From: Vitis vinifera
Lineage: Eukaryota; Streptophyta; Magnoliopsida; Vitales; Vitaceae
Length of the DNA stretch: 64,000 nt
Assembly: GCF_030704535.1 (NCBI RefSeq)
Contig: NC_081822.1
Location: 940,001-1,004,000 of the forward strand
Direction: 5' to 3'
Part shown: positions 25,070 through 38,449 of the stretch, piece after piece
How the letters are laid out: the number at the start of each line of letters is the position of its first letter
Position numbering within the stretch: the first letter of the stretch is position 1
Position numbers and translations under genes: made by a program
The notes under the pieces: model-generated
Told to the model about the DNA's origin: nothing
The model's database searches: none
Seen by the model: the letters and a program-made list of their open reading frames with translations, nothing else

Positions 25070-28000
25070 ATGCTTCTTCTGCCGGCGCCGCTTCCGACTC
25101 GATTCCCTTCGTATCATTTCTTATCTCCGGTTCTCCGCGACCACCGCATTCTCCAGCCACCACTCCTCGCCACCACCTCTGCTGCCGTCACCACCGCTTC
25201 TGGAGAAGCCTCTCAGTTCTCCAAGCCACTCAACGAATACGGCAGCAGCGGCGACCTTAATTCTGTGCCGAACCGCCGCTACGACTTCACTCCACTGCTC
25301 CGGTTTCTGTCCAATTCAGAATCCGACTCTGATTCCGGAGCCGAAGTCGAGTCTCCTCCTCCGACCTCTCTGGACTTCACTGAGTTCCAGCTAGTGGAGT
25401 CTTACCGAGCCGTGCCGGCTCCGCTGTGGCACTCGCTCCTTAAATCGCTATGCTCAGATTCGTCCTCAATTGGAACTGCGTATTCCCTAGTTACATGGCT
25501 TGAGAGGCACAATCTCTGTTTTTCTTACGAGTTGCTCTACTCGATTCTTATTCACGCTCTGGGACGCTCCGAGAAGCTTTACGAAGCGTTCTTGCTTTCT
25601 CAGAGACAAACCCTAACTCCATTGACATACAATGCCCTAATTGGGGCCTGTGCTCGTAACGATGACCTCGAAAAAGCCCTAAATTTGATGTCTCGGATGC
25701 GCCGTGATGGTTTCCCATCCGATTTCGTGAATTACAGCTTCATAATTCAGTCGCTGACTCGTACTAACAAGAGTGATTCTTCAATGTTGCAGAAAATTTA
25801 TGCGGAGATTGAGTCAGATAAGATTGAGCTTGATGGACAGCTCTTGAATGATATAATCGTGGGGTTTGCGAAATCTGGTGATGTGAACCGGGCAATGTCC
25901 TTTCTGGCCATGGTACAGGGCAATGGGTTGAGCCCAAAAACTGCTACTCTTGTTGCAGTTATAACTGCATTGGGGAATGCTGGTAGGACAGAGGAGGCGG
26001 AGGCTATTTTTGAGGAGTTAAAAGAAGGTGGATTGATGCCAAGGACAAGGGCTTATAATGCTCTTCTCAAAGGGTACGTGAAAACAGGTTCTTTGAAAGA
26101 TGCTGAATCCATTGTGTCGGAGATGGAGAGGAGTGGGTTTTCCCCAGATGAGCACACTTATAGTCTTCTTATTGATGCATATGCAAATGCAGGTAGGTGG
26201 GAAAGCGCAAGAATTGTGTTGAAGGAAATGGAAGCAAGTGGTGTACGGCCTAATTCTTATGTTTTTAGCAGAATTTTAGCAAGTTATCGTGATAGAGGAA
26301 AATGGCAAAAATCATTTCAGGTTCTGAGGGAGATGAGGAATAGCGGGGTGTCCCCTGATAGGCATTTTTACAATGTGATGATTGATACTTTTGGCAAGTG
26401 TAATTGTCTAGATCACGCACTGGCCACATTTGACCGGATGAGAATGGAGGGTGTACAGCCTGATGCTGTCACATGGAATACGCTCATAGATTGTCACTGT
26501 AAGTCTGGGCACCACAATAAAGCAGAGGAGTTGTTTGAGGCAATGCAGGAAAGTGGGTGCTCTCCTTGCACTACAACATATAATATTATGATTAATTCTT
26601 TTGGGGAGCAGGAGAGATGGGAGGATGTGAAGACCTTGTTGGGGAAGATGCAGAGTCAGGGGTTGTTGGCCAATGTTGTTACATACACCACACTGGTTGA
26701 TATTTATGGACAATCAGGGAGATTTAAGGATGCAATAGAGTGCTTGGAGGTCATGAAATCTGTTGGGTTGAAGCCATCCTCAACCATGTATAATGCACTA
26801 ATTAATGCATATGCACAAAGGGTAAGCTGTTACCTGATTACTTACATCAATTCACTACATGATCACTTTAATAGTCAACTCTTAATGAGCATGCCTGTGA
26901 CATAGTGACTTATGAGAAACTATCCCCTATTGATCAACTGATTTCAGTCTGAGGTCGAATATCTTTTGTCTAACCATGAAACCATTAGATGCTAGCCAGT
27001 GGTTTTTTTTTTTTTTTTTTCCTCCATTTTTTTCGGAGACATCTGCTTTTAGATATGCTGGTGCATAAGGAATTTTGTTTTGATAGCTTTACTTGCATGA
27101 ACCTATTTTGTCATTCTTTGGTGGGGTGAATATCTAAGTTTAAATTTTTTTCAAACATTGACATGCTCAAACTGGAATTACCATTGCAGCTGGTGATACT
27201 TACTTCTACCAGTCATACATGCACTATTACAATGTAACTACTTGGTTACTTAATTCTTCTCTATGATACATGTACTTGTATCGACATGGCCAAGATTGCA
27301 GTGCCACTTATCCGTCACACTGAAGCATATGTCGTAGTTTCTGATCTGCATACCATTAGAAAGGATATGCTCAATTACTCATCAAGTCACTTTAGTAGGC
27401 TTCTTAATGTTGTGACACTGATCTTTTAGTGTTTTATCATCATGGAAGCTTTAGGTCAGCAATTTTCAACTTCATCTACATAGTTACCAGCCCATGTCTT
27501 GGTAAGCACAGAATAAAAGGAGAAAGTTCAAGTAGATGCTTGGTGCACCATAATCTCAAGGAGCTTGAAAGAATTTGTGCTTCCTTCAACAATTTTCAGC
27601 TGAGCTTAAAAGTTAGTTTTGTATATGGCTATAAATAATTAAAAAAAAAAAAGAAGAAAGAAAGAAAAACAGACTGTAGGTTTTGGGGTGGATGGGGAGT
27701 CCAAGAACAGGACAATAGGAGTTCACAGGTGAATGAGCTGCTGGGTTGAAATACTCTGCATATTACTTTAGTCCCTCCAATCTTACTTTTATAGTCAGAT
27801 TTATCTTCTCATGTATAATATTGTTTGCGAGCATGAACAATTTTTCATTCCATTTTTTGATAGGGTTTGTCTGAGCAAGCAATAAATGCATTTAGGGTCA
27901 TGAGAGCAGATGGTCTAAAGCCCAGTGTGTTGGTTCTCAACTCCTTAATCAATGCATTTGGTGAGGATAGAAGGGATGCTGAAGCTTTTTCTGTGTTGCA

Positions 28001-29552
28001 GTACATGAAGGAAAATGTAAGTTACTGTCCCAAACACTACTTTACCAATCTTCTTTCTCTTTTTCTTGTTTATACACATTCTTTGTTTTTCCATCTTATG
28101 GATATCCATTTGATGCTCCAATTTTCAGGACTTGAAGCCAGATGTTGTTACATATACTACACTCATGAAAGCTCTAATTCGGGTTGAGAAGTTTGACAAG
28201 GTACTGATAAACTTGTTCTGTCGTTCTTCCTAATTTCAAAGACCAGAAATGACAACTCTCAACTGCTTTCCCAATGGATTTTTTCTATTTGTGCTTTTTG
28301 TTTCTTTCAATCATCCTCTCTATGCTGGTTAGTTTTTTCCTTATTTATTATATACTTCATTTTCTACCTATCCAAGTTAATACTGTTACTTCTGTTTTTG
28401 GTGTTTCCTGCCTTGTTCCAATGATTTAAGTTCTAGTCCTTTTTTTTTTTCTTTTTTTCTTTTTTCTGTCTACTCGATATTTTTGTTTATCTCTGTAGAG
28501 TTTGCATCAATAACTAAATAAGAGAAGTTAAGGAAGCAATGTGATTGCTCTGAGAAAACCTATGAATGCGTCGGATAGGGCAGAGTTATTTAATTCAAGT
28601 TTAGGGCACTGAAAGAACAAGAGATAAGCAAAGTGAGAAACGACATGATTGCCAAAGATTTAATGGAGGAACATAGCTTCAGATAGAGCTGAATGGTAAA
28701 AATGTACCTGATCCCAAGTGGTTCACAACTGAGCATACCAGTTTTTGAAAAGCTTACCAACCTAGCTATCGAGGGATTCTAGTTCATGCTGTGCTTGCTG
28801 TCATGTGCATGTCATATTCTTGTGAGACACTGGCGTTGCGTTGGTGACATGATCTAGCTGTTCAATTATCATGTTTTGTGACAATTCTTGTTGATAAAAC
28901 CCAAAGGGGTACATTTCAGTCTTTTTTGTACAACAGAAGCTAACACGAATACAAGCCATGTTTTTTGGCAGAGCAGGGCTTAGTTCCACTTAAAACTATT
29001 CCAACTTGTGTTTGGAATGCATGTGGGGGCCCAGCTGCCTTTTCCTCATTTTGTATTGAAATTTGGATTCACAGATCATCCAAAAGTGGTTAAGCTTTAA
29101 ACCCATGCAATCCCTTCTGCTCAAAGAATGAATATTCTGTGATTCCAGAAGCCCCCTTTTTTATACTTTGGTGCATAGTAAACTTTAAAGCTTGAGTATA
29201 TGTGATTGGATAGACTTTTGATTATGAGTATGCATCAAACGTTTTCAATGCCCTTAGCTGTTACTTGACTCACCTTGCTCCATCAAATCTCCTGAGGTCT
29301 AGCTAAGAAACCATTGTATTAAAGAAAGAATGATAACATGTTTATTGCTTCTTTATGTCTATGATCAATATATTCAGTGTTTAAATTAAACGCGATATTG
29401 AAATGAATTTGACCCTAAATGGTTTGTATTTCAATTTTCAGGTTCCAGCTGTGTATGAAGAAATGACTCTATCTGGGTGTACTCCAGATAGGAAAGCCAG
29501 AGCAATGTTGCGGTCTGCTCTCAGATACATGGAGCGAACACTAAAATCATAG
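25070..29552 (+). CDS. CRP1: Chloroplast pentatricopeptide repeat protein, CRP1/At5g42310 type
   Basis: Four exons, 25070-26821, 27864-28016, 28129-28200 and 29442-29552, join in frame to about 695 residues, close to the roughly 709 residues of Arabidopsis At5g42310. The N-terminus is rich in S, T, P and A and suits a chloroplast transit peptide. From about residue 180 the protein is made of P-class 35-residue PPR motifs, about a dozen, with repeat signatures such as '[19 protein letters not shown]' and '[18 protein letters not shown]'. No E, DYW or SMR domain follows. In maize, CRP1 binds plastid RNAs and is needed for petB/petD RNA processing and for petA and psaC translation; the same role is inferred here. 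The first exon holds over 80% of the coding sequence. The gene is divergent from TSR1. Confidence 0.92.
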
Positions 29553-32330
29553 TTGACAAGCAGAGTCAAGTCATCCAATCAAAGCAAACCCCAGGACTAA
29601 AATTAAATGCCATGTTTGGTCTAGTCAATGGTGGTCCATTTGAGGTTGGTGTTGCCGATCCTTAGCTGCTATGTTCCTATGTCATGCAAGGTTTTAAAAT
29701 TCGGTTTTGACCTTATATTTACCCCTAACCAAAGAAGCCAATTTTCTAACAGTTCAAATTTTGTTGACATACAAGAAGGCTTGTAAAATATCCCAAAGAA
29801 GACATTATCATCTTTGTCTTACACAGCATTATCAGCATCCAATATAAAGGCTATACCGAACCTTTCTCTATGGACTGAATTCTTCTTTTGCTGCTTTGCA
29901 GGAGTTGTTGTTGTAACTGAAGAAAGAAAAATTCAATTCCAAGATCAACTATGTTCAGAATTCTGGAAACAGCGCAAGAAAATACCGGAAAACACATGGA
30001 AGGATTTGAAGATTGAAGAACCAAACACCAAACCCCATCTCAATTTAGTATGTAATATAATTTTCCCACATGCACCAAAGGAAATAGACACAATGCAGCT
30101 CAGGTGAATGCCTGTGTCTTCTATCATATTTGCATCAATCTCAATCATTACTGGATCATGTTGTGGAACATCGACCATGCACTCATATTCATTAATTTTA
30201 TTTCTTGGGTTGTTTTGTAATGGAGAGAATATCAGAAAGGCCGGTGGGCTTGGACCTCTGCTGGACGACTCATACACATGAATAATATAATTTATTCATT
30301 GTTGTTGGTAGGGAATGGTTATGGCTGCAAGCCTACATGCATATATTTTTATCTTCAAGTACAGTGTAAAGACGAGAGGGAACCATTAGTTTATGTTTTT
30401 TGCTTTTCTTTCTATGGAATAAACATGTTGTCTGGTCAGGGAAGCAATTTGATTACCAATTTGCCCTAAGTCCTCATATTTTTAGGTCTGCAATTTGATT
30501 ACCTTCTGAGTTCTGACCCACGTAACTCAGACCCAACTTGAGGTTGGGTTTTCTATGGTATGTGAGTTTTCATGGACTCTTAAACATTATCAACTCTCCT
30601 CACTTCCAACGCCATTGAAGTCTTGTTTCCCACCACCTCGACTCTCTTCTCTCTTTCTCACGGTCTCACCACCCATCATTCGGACTCATAGAGAAGAGAA
30701 CCACCCACTTCAGATACGTCTGTTAAAGTTGAAGCCATGATATTTGTTCAATTAAATAACCTTATATCTTGACTTTCAATGGGAAAAGCCTCTTCTAATT
30801 GAAGGTAAAAGGACCCAACTCTTTAATGTTCTAAGTACAAGTTTCACCCAATACCAAAATGTATGTGGCCTTGCATTAAAAACATCACATCTAGGGTCAA
30901 TGTCCCACGAGATGTAACAAGGCTAGTAATCAACTAGGGTTTAAAGACCAGATTATGAGTGAGTTTGAGAGGGTTAAAAGTATTTCCTTTAACATTTGAA
31001 AGCCTTTTTCATGTAAATAAATAAAATTTATAAAAATTTATATAATCACTTGAAGTCGTTCACGAGCAATGATTTAGTAGATATGTCTTCAAAAAATCCC
31101 TTTTTTTTATCATATATAATACATGATTGAAAATACTATCAAAATACTATTTTATTTATATCCAAACCGGTGTATTGAATAAAAAAATAGATTTAAAATT
31201 AATAAATCATTATATATTTTTAAAATTTATTTTTACTTTTTATATATAAGAATTAAATAATTTAAAATACTTTAACTAATCCTTATTATATTTTATTTAT
31301 TTTTTCATATTTCAAGAATTTTTTAATCACTTTTTTTCTTTCCTTAATACTTTTTTTAAAATAAAAAATGATTGAAGTAATTTTTCATTAAATATTTTTT
31401 TAATAAAAATGTTATAAATTAAAAATATTAAAATCACTTCTAAATTGGTTCTTATTAAAGTTAAAATCTACATTATTTTTCACAAATTAATTGATGGTCC
31501 AATCAATAACCACATAAAATAAAAAATTCTAATATTTTTTTTTTTGTTTATGTTAGTGCATTAAGTTACTTAAATTAAGTTTGACAATTTTATTTCATTC
31601 ATAATTGCTTATGACTTTTTAATTTATTATGTTTAATTTTTTTATTTTTTTAAACTCATACATGATCAATTGAGAATGTTACAAGTAGATATAAAATGAT
31701 TGGAAAAAAAGAGAGGCTAATTTGGTTAAAATATAGCATAGAGTGGACTTTAGTTTTTTTTTTTAAATTAATTATAAATATTTAATTAGAAAAAATTTGG
31801 TCAAGTGCTCAATGGCTCTAGCGTTGCATTCGAGTGCTAGTAAAAGTAGCTCAAGCTAGCAAGAGCAATTCAAGTATTCTCTCCAAGCGCTCAAACATGT
31901 TTGAGATAAAATTTTACAACTTTTCATTTTTTATTTTTTTAATTTCTAATTAAAACATTTATTTTATTTATTTTTTAACTTCAAGAATGTAGTCTTTTCT
32001 TTTTTTTTTGTATCACACTACTCTTAGATTATTTGCAATTCTCATTTTCAGGTTTGTGAGAGAGTTATGCATCCCCTCGAGGAGTTAAGGTATTCAATAG
32101 GAACAAATGTGATACTGCGTTGCAAATGTGAAGATTAGTACAAATACAGAAATACTCAAGGACAAGTAGTTCTAAAATAAATTTGTATACTTTCCTTTTA
32201 ATAGTGGGTTTGTACTCTATAATTTCTAAGTCTCATGTTTTTGTATCAAAGAAAATGTCGTAGATGATTTTTCAGCTAAATTATTGTCTTTTGCAAATGA
32301 TTTATCTTTTATTCTACAATGTTTAAGGTG
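29553..32330. other. 3' flank of CRP1 and AT-rich intergenic DNA
   Basis: The CRP1 3' UTR likely ends within the first few hundred bases. The stretch 30147-30480 is one copy of a diverged direct repeat described separately. DNA from 31000 to 32330 is very AT-rich, with a patch at 31800-31910 rich in 'gctcaag'-like words that looks repeat-derived. Short open frames here have no recognisable protein. Confidence 0.5.
30147..30480 (+). repeat. Diverged direct repeat, copy A
   Basis: This matches 38450-38760 along its length. Shared words in the same order include 'ttcattaat', 'agtgtaaag', 'gggaaccatt' or its near match, and 'caatttg' followed by 'tacc' and 'atttgcc'. Identity by eye is about 60-65%. 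Copy A begins some 600 bases past the CRP1 stop codon. Confidence 0.7.
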
Positions 32331-32632
32331 ATTTTTGGTTCCGAAAAAATTTAAGGGAAAATGTAAGCGAAAAAAAATATAAAGAAAAAATAGAATGACA
32401 TAAAAAATAAAAAAAATATAAAAATTAGATTAAAAATTGATAAATTATTATTATTTTATATTTTAATTTATTTTACTTATTTTGACTAATTGATATGAAT
32501 ATTAAATAATTTTAAAATACATGAATTTTTAACTAGTTTTAATCATATTTAAATTTCTTTTATATTTTTCATAGAACAATCAAATATGAAAAAATTATTT
32601 TTCTTTTTTTATATTTTTTGGAACTAAATATA
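32331..32632. mobile_element. MITE-like element with inverted ends
   Basis: The left end 'tttttggttccgaaaaaa' pairs with the right end 'ttttttggaactaaatat' as an imperfect terminal inverted repeat enclosing about 300 bases of non-coding AT-rich DNA. Size, ends and lack of coding fit a non-autonomous DNA transposon. The target-site duplication is unclear. Confidence 0.5.
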
Positions 32633-34017
32633 AATATAAAAGAAAATTTTTAAAAATGAAAATATAGATTATAAAGGGATTTGTGCTTTATTCATTCCTA
32701 TCTAAAACTTTCACTTTAGCCTTTAGCTAAATTATCTTGTCCATAGATTTATTGGAACCAGTAGACGTACATGAAGTAAACACTGAAGTCATACTTGACT
32801 TAAAGACTCATCCAGCCAATTACCAACTACCACACTTCAGATTAAAATACCTGAGAAAATAAAGGTTGATCATATATGAGAAAAATACCTTCCACAAAAG
32901 GGTGAATTGGGTTTTTAAAAATTATTTTTAAATACAATAAATTTAAGCACAATAGAAGAAAGTAAATAGAGATAAAGTTAGAGGAATCAAAATCAGATTT
33001 TATAATAGTTCGACACTTTCTTACCTATATTCACTCTCTTCAAGTTCCTAATTGAGTAAGGGTTCTACTAGCTTGAAATTTCAATCAAGTTTCTAATCTT
33101 CTTTACACTTAGATTCCAGCTCTACTAAACTCTTACACAGTCTCTTCAAGATTCAACTCACTTGAAGGCTTTAACACTTAATTTACAATAATGAACTTCT
33201 CTTAACCTAACTCAATAATAGATCAAATACAAATAAAAGATAGAATGAATCACAAAGGTGCACCAAAGGATATGCAAGTGAAGATTTAATGCATCAAGAA
33301 AGAAATGAGAGCTTTTAAGGCAAGAATAAGTGGGTAGACAAATAAATGCAAGTGTTCTATATCTCATAAATGAAGTGGAACTCTCTATTTATAGGTTTTT
33401 AACTTCGAGAGCCAAGAAAATAAAAAAACAGCTTCAACCGGTCAAGCTGGGGGTTGACCAATTCACTAGCCGTTGGAGCATTTAATGTTTTAGCAGGTTA
33501 TCGTTGTTTCGACCGGACCTCGATTGGAGGTCAATCGGGAAGAAAGATACCTCGATCGGGAAGGAAAGGTTATTAGAAGAGAGAGTGTGTTTTTTGCACT
33601 CCTCGACCGAATTTCGACTGGGCAAAGGGAACCGGTCGACCAGTACCCTGGCCGATTGAGTCGGTTGGCCTAGTGCCTCGATCGATTCAACATTTTTGGC
33701 TCGAAAACCTATCTTTTTCTGGTATTTTCTTTTCTAACACTTAGGCAAGGTCTTTAGGTAAATTAATATGTTAATTTTGAAATAATTTGTCTAAGGTTCA
33801 TTTGATAAAACTCGGGTTTTGATGGAAATAAAACTTTAAAGAATAAACCGAGTTTTTGAAAAATGCATAAAATGATATCTAAGTCCTAAATGCATTTATG
33901 CATTCATCTTACATTTGTTTCATACAATTAAAGGTCTTTCAAACGTCTTGATCTTGCATCCATTAGGTTATTTGATGAATTTTCAAATTAATATATGAGA
34001 TTCTTTACAGTTCAAAC

Positions 34018-34390
34018 TGTTGGAAATCAAGCCAGCATCCTCTGTTTACTTCCCTAATTAGTGTAATGTACAGCCTTTATTATAATTGATTTAGGAGTAA
34101 TTCTAGCAAGGTAGTTTATTCACTTTCCATGTAAAAGTGGTTTATATATTTAGGAGTAATTCTAGCAAGGTAGTTTATTCACTTTCTATGTAAGAGTAGT
34201 TTATTCACTTCCCATGTAAGAGTTTATTCACTTTCCATGTAAGGGAAATTCCATTCCGGAATTGTCTCATATCCGTAGGCTATTTATTTATACTTTCATT
34301 CATTGTAAAAAAAAAGGTATCACAGAATGAATTGAGGTGTTCCTCCATATTTTGTTTTCAAATTCTTCATATTTTTGTTCAAATTCTTCA
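34018..34390 (+). repeat. 5' LTR of the copia element
   Basis: 373 bp, TG...CA. It contains an internal duplication: a unit with 'tttaggagtaattctagc' and 'tagtttattcacttt' occurs twice in succession at about 34091-34205. It carries a plausible promoter and polyadenylation region, inferred from LTR function. Confidence 0.95.
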
Positions 34391-37300
34391 TGGTATCAGA
34401 GCAGGTTTAATCCTGTCTCATCGTCTTCATCTTTAATGGAGATGCTTCAGAAACTACTGTCTCCTCTTTTGTCAGTACAGTCACAAACTGGCTCATCTTC
34501 CAACCAGGTCATTGGTTCCGGAACCTTGGCTCACAAAGGTAATTTTTTGAGTGCCTTCACTGCTGGTAAGAAACGTAAAAAACCTTGGATAGTGGACTCA
34601 GGAGCATCTGATCATATGACGGGAGATGCGACAATTTTTTATACATATAGCTCATGTCCAAATAATTTAACAGTCCGAATAGCAGATGGTTCACTATCAA
34701 AGGTTGCCGGAACAGGTTCAGTTGTGCTATCAAGGGATCTTACTCTCAACTCTGTTCTCCTTGTTCCTAACTTGGATTGTAATCTATTGTCAATTAGTAA
34801 ACTCACTAAGGAAAAGAGGTGTATTACTAATTTTTCCTCCACTCACTGTGAATTTCAGGATTTGGATTCGGGGAAGACGATTGGCAATGTTGAGGAATGC
34901 TCTGGACTCTACATCCTTAAGGAGCGCCACGATCCACAAGAACAACCTCAAATGACAGTTGGTAGTAATTCTTTTTCGGTTTCATGTCAAAATAACGATA
35001 GTGCAATTAGGTTGTGGCACTATCGCTTAGGTCATCCAAATGTTATGTATCTCAAGCATTTATTTCCTTCATTATTTAATAAAAATCCAAAATCCTTTGA
35101 GTGTGAAATCTGTCAATTATCAAAGCAAGTCCGGTCTCATTTTCCCATTCAACCCTATAAAGAGTCTAGTCCATTCTCAATGATTCATAGCGATATCTGG
35201 GGTCCGTCAAGAATAAAAAATGTAACTGGTACTAGGTGGTTTGTCTCATTCATAGATGATCACACTAGATTAACTTGGGTATTCCTCATGAAAGAAAAAT
35301 CTGAAACGAGTCAAATTTTCAAAAATTTTAAAAATATGATTCAGACCCAATTCCAGTCAAAAATACAAATTCTAAAGTCTGATAATGCTAGGGATTATTT
35401 CAACTCCATTCTAGGAGAATTTCTAGCACAAGAAGGGATAGTTCACTTAAGTTCATGTGTTGATACCCCACAACAAAACGGAATCGCTGAAAGGAAAAAT
35501 AGGCATTTGTTAGAGGTGGCTAGATCACTAATGTTCTCCATGAATGTTCCAAAATTATTCTGGGGGCAAGCTGTCCTTACGGCAGCCTACCTCATCAATA
35601 GGATGCCGTCTAGGGTACTAAAATTCCAAACACCTTGTCAAACACTCCTAAAATCCTTTCCGACTACTCGTCTCATCTCCACAGTCCCACCCAAAATTTT
35701 CGGGTGCTCTGTCTTTGTTCATATCAATCAACAACATAGAAGTAAACTTGATCCTAGGTCACTCAAGTGCATCTTTCTTGGGTATTCTTCAAATCAAAAA
35801 GGGTATAAGTGTTACTCTCCGGTCACAAGAAAATTCTACAATTCAATGGATGTCACCTTTTTTGAAACCCAGCCTTACTATCCCAAAAAAGATATTCAGG
35901 GGGAGAATTCAACTCAGGAATATCAATTTTGGGATCTTGAGTCATTCAATGAGTCACCCATCACCACTGAAAATCACATTCCTCCAGAGTCATTTAATCA
36001 ACCCGAGTCCATTGTTGACTTGTGGGATAAGGAGCACATCCAAGAGGAAACGGAGGAAAGAGCACTTTCTCAACAAACCCATGAGGCAGAACCGGGTCCT
36101 AATCCAAGCAAACTTCCAAGTAACAACGCTCCTGATGGTACTGTTGATTCCGAGTTAGAAAATGATATTCTTAATATGCCCATAGCTTGGAGGAAAGGAG
36201 TTAGATCATGCACTCAACATCCCATTGGAAATTTTATTTCTTATGATAAGCTATCACCTACGTTTCGTGCATTCACTTCTAGCATCACAGATATACAAGT
36301 TCCTCAGAATATTTAGGAAGCTTTCAAGTATCCTAAGTGGAAGGCGGCAGTCGATGAGGAAGTTCGGGCGCTGGAAAAGAATGGTACGTGGGAAATTACT
36401 GACCTCCCAAGAGGTAAGAAACCAGTTGGGTGTAAGTGGATTTTCACAGTAAAGTACAAGGCAGATGGTAATGTGGACAGGTATAAGGCTCGGTTGGTCG
36501 CCAAAGGATTCACCCAATCCTATGGCATTGACTATCAAGAAACTTTTGCTCCAGTTGCCAAGCTCTACTGTTCGTGTACTTTTATCCTTGGCAGCTAATC
36601 TCGATTGGTCGCTTCACCAACTTGATGTGAAGAATGTCTTCCTCAATGGTGACTTAGAGGAAGAAGTTTACATGGACATTCCTGCTGGACTTGAGACGAC
36701 ATCAAATTTCAACAAGGTTTGCAGACTCCGAAAATCCTTGTATGGTCTCAAACAATCTCCCAGGGCCTGGTTTGAACGGTTCACTAAGGTAGTGAAAGGG
36801 TACGGATTCGTTCAATGTCAATCCGATCACACATTATTTGTGAAACACTTCCCAGAAGGGAAACTGGCAATTATCATTGTATATGTGGACGACATAATTT
36901 TGACAGATGATCATGAAGAGAAAATTGACTTACTTAAAAAATTACTAACAAAGGAATTTGAGATCAAGGATCTTGGAAACCTCAAGTACTTTCTCGGAAT
37001 GGAGATTGCTAGGTCAAAGAAAGGTATAGCAGTCTCACAACGCAAATACGTTCTGGACTTATTGAATGAAACAGGAATGCTAGGATGCAAGCCGGCAGAA
37101 ACACCTATGGATACAACTGTCAAACTGGAAGAAAGTGATGGAAGTGCGCCAGTTGATAAAGGAAGATATCAACGTCTTGTGGGGAAACTCATCTATCTTT
37201 CTCATACAAGGCCAGACATCGGCTTCTCCGTTAGTGTGGTAAGTCAATTCATGAATAATCCAACCGAAAAACACATGACTGTTGTGATCAGAATATTGAG

Positions 37301-37837
37301 ATACCTCAAGATGACACCGGGAAAGGGTCTCTTCTTTCAAAGAACAACAAATAAAGAGATTGAGATTTTTTCAGATGCAGATTGGGCAGGTTCAGTGACT
37401 GATAACTTCAGGCTATTGTTCATTTGTCTGGGGGAACTTGGTTACATGGCGAAGCAAGAAACAGTCAGTGGTAGCCCGTAGCAGTGCTGAGGCAGAATTT
37501 CGTGCTATGGCACAAGGTATCTGCGAGGGAATCTGGTTGAACAGGCTGTTAGAAGAATTACGGGTTCCATTGAAGCATCCCATGGTGTTATACTGCGACA
37601 ATCAAGCTGCCATCAGTATCGCTAAGAATCCGGTTCATCATGATCGAACTAAGCACGTGGAGATAGATCGACACTTTATCAAGGAAAAGATTGAAGAAGG
37701 AGTTTTCAAAGTCAGCTACACTCCGACAAACTGTCAAACGGCTGACATTCTCACAAAAGCTCTTGCTCGAGTTAACTTCGAAGATCTAACAGAAAAACTT
37801 GGAATAATCAACATCTACAACGCGGCTTGAGGGGGAG

Positions 37838-38210
37838 TGTTGGAAATCAAGCCAGCATCCTCTGTTTACTTCCCTAATTAGTGTAATGTACAGCCTTTAT
37901 TATAATTGATTTAGGAGTAATTCTAGCAAGGTAGTTTATTCACTTTCCATGTAAAAGTGGTTTATATATTTAGGAGTAATTCTAGCAAGGTAGTTTATTC
38001 ACTTTCTATGTAAGAGTAGTTTATTCACTTCCCATGTAAGAGTTTATTCACTTTCCATGTAAGGGAAATTCCATTCCGGAATTGTCTCATATCCGTAGGC
38101 TATTTATTTATGCTTTCATTCATTGTAAAAAAAAAGGTATCACAGAATGAATTGAGGTGTTCCTCCATATTTTGTTTTCAAATTCTTCATATTTTTGTTC
38201 AAATTCTTCA
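37838..38210 (+). repeat. 3' LTR of the copia element
   Basis: 373 bp, directly after the polypurine tract. It is nearly identical to the 5' LTR, with one base difference noted by eye, and is followed by the target duplication 'caaac'. Confidence 0.95.
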
Positions 38211-38449
38211 CAAACCAATTAGTAATTTAATCATGATTTATTATCATTAAAATTTGATTAAGAGAATCCTTAGACTAACAATATCATTTTTGGATAATCA
38301 TCCTCTTGAGGTGTACTTTATATCAAATAACCAAAAAAAAGAAAAAAAAAAGAACTATAATATCATATAATAATAATAATAATAAAATCGGAATCCTAAG
38401 GAGAATGAGTTCAGGATTTTAAAAGTTGGATATTAATTTGGATCCATAA

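Larger units (their letters stand above)
34018..38210 (+). mobile_element. Ty1/copia LTR retrotransposon (young, broken)
   Basis: This 4193-bp element has two 373-bp LTRs (34018-34390 and 37838-38210) beginning TG and ending CA, flanked by the 5-bp target duplication 'caaac' (34013-34017 and 38211-38215). The primer site directly after the 5' LTR reads 'tggtatcagagc' (initiator-methionine tRNA type). The polypurine tract 'gagggggag' abuts the 3' LTR. Recognisable parts in order are aspartic protease (about 34.55-34.70 kb), integrase (about 35.0-35.8 kb), reverse transcriptase (about 36.3-37.1 kb) and RNase H (about 37.3-37.8 kb); integrase before reverse transcriptase marks it as copia. The LTRs differ by one base by eye, suggesting insertion on the order of 100,000 years ago at commonly used plant rates. 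It looks broken, with about four breaks. It is nested in an older LTR-like repeat. Confidence 0.95.
32850..38280. mobile_element. Old LTR-like remnant split by a younger element
   Basis: The two flanking parts, about 32850-34017 and 38216-38280, appear to be one old LTR-type repeat. The left part holds repeated 'ctcgaccg' and 'ctcgatcggg' words shared with 61376-62614, and the right part ends 'ctaaca', a usual LTR terminus. The young copia element lies between them. The remnant is decayed and non-coding. Its superfamily is not assigned, and its left end is approximate. Confidence 0.5.

Noticed and set aside
29814-30277. Overlapping open frames of 97 and 110 residues past CRP1
   Set aside because: They lie in the CRP1 3' flank and repeat copy A, and neither translation resembles a known protein.
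36254-37340. Minus-strand open frames within the retroelement
   Set aside because: They are antisense shadows of the element's coding region.
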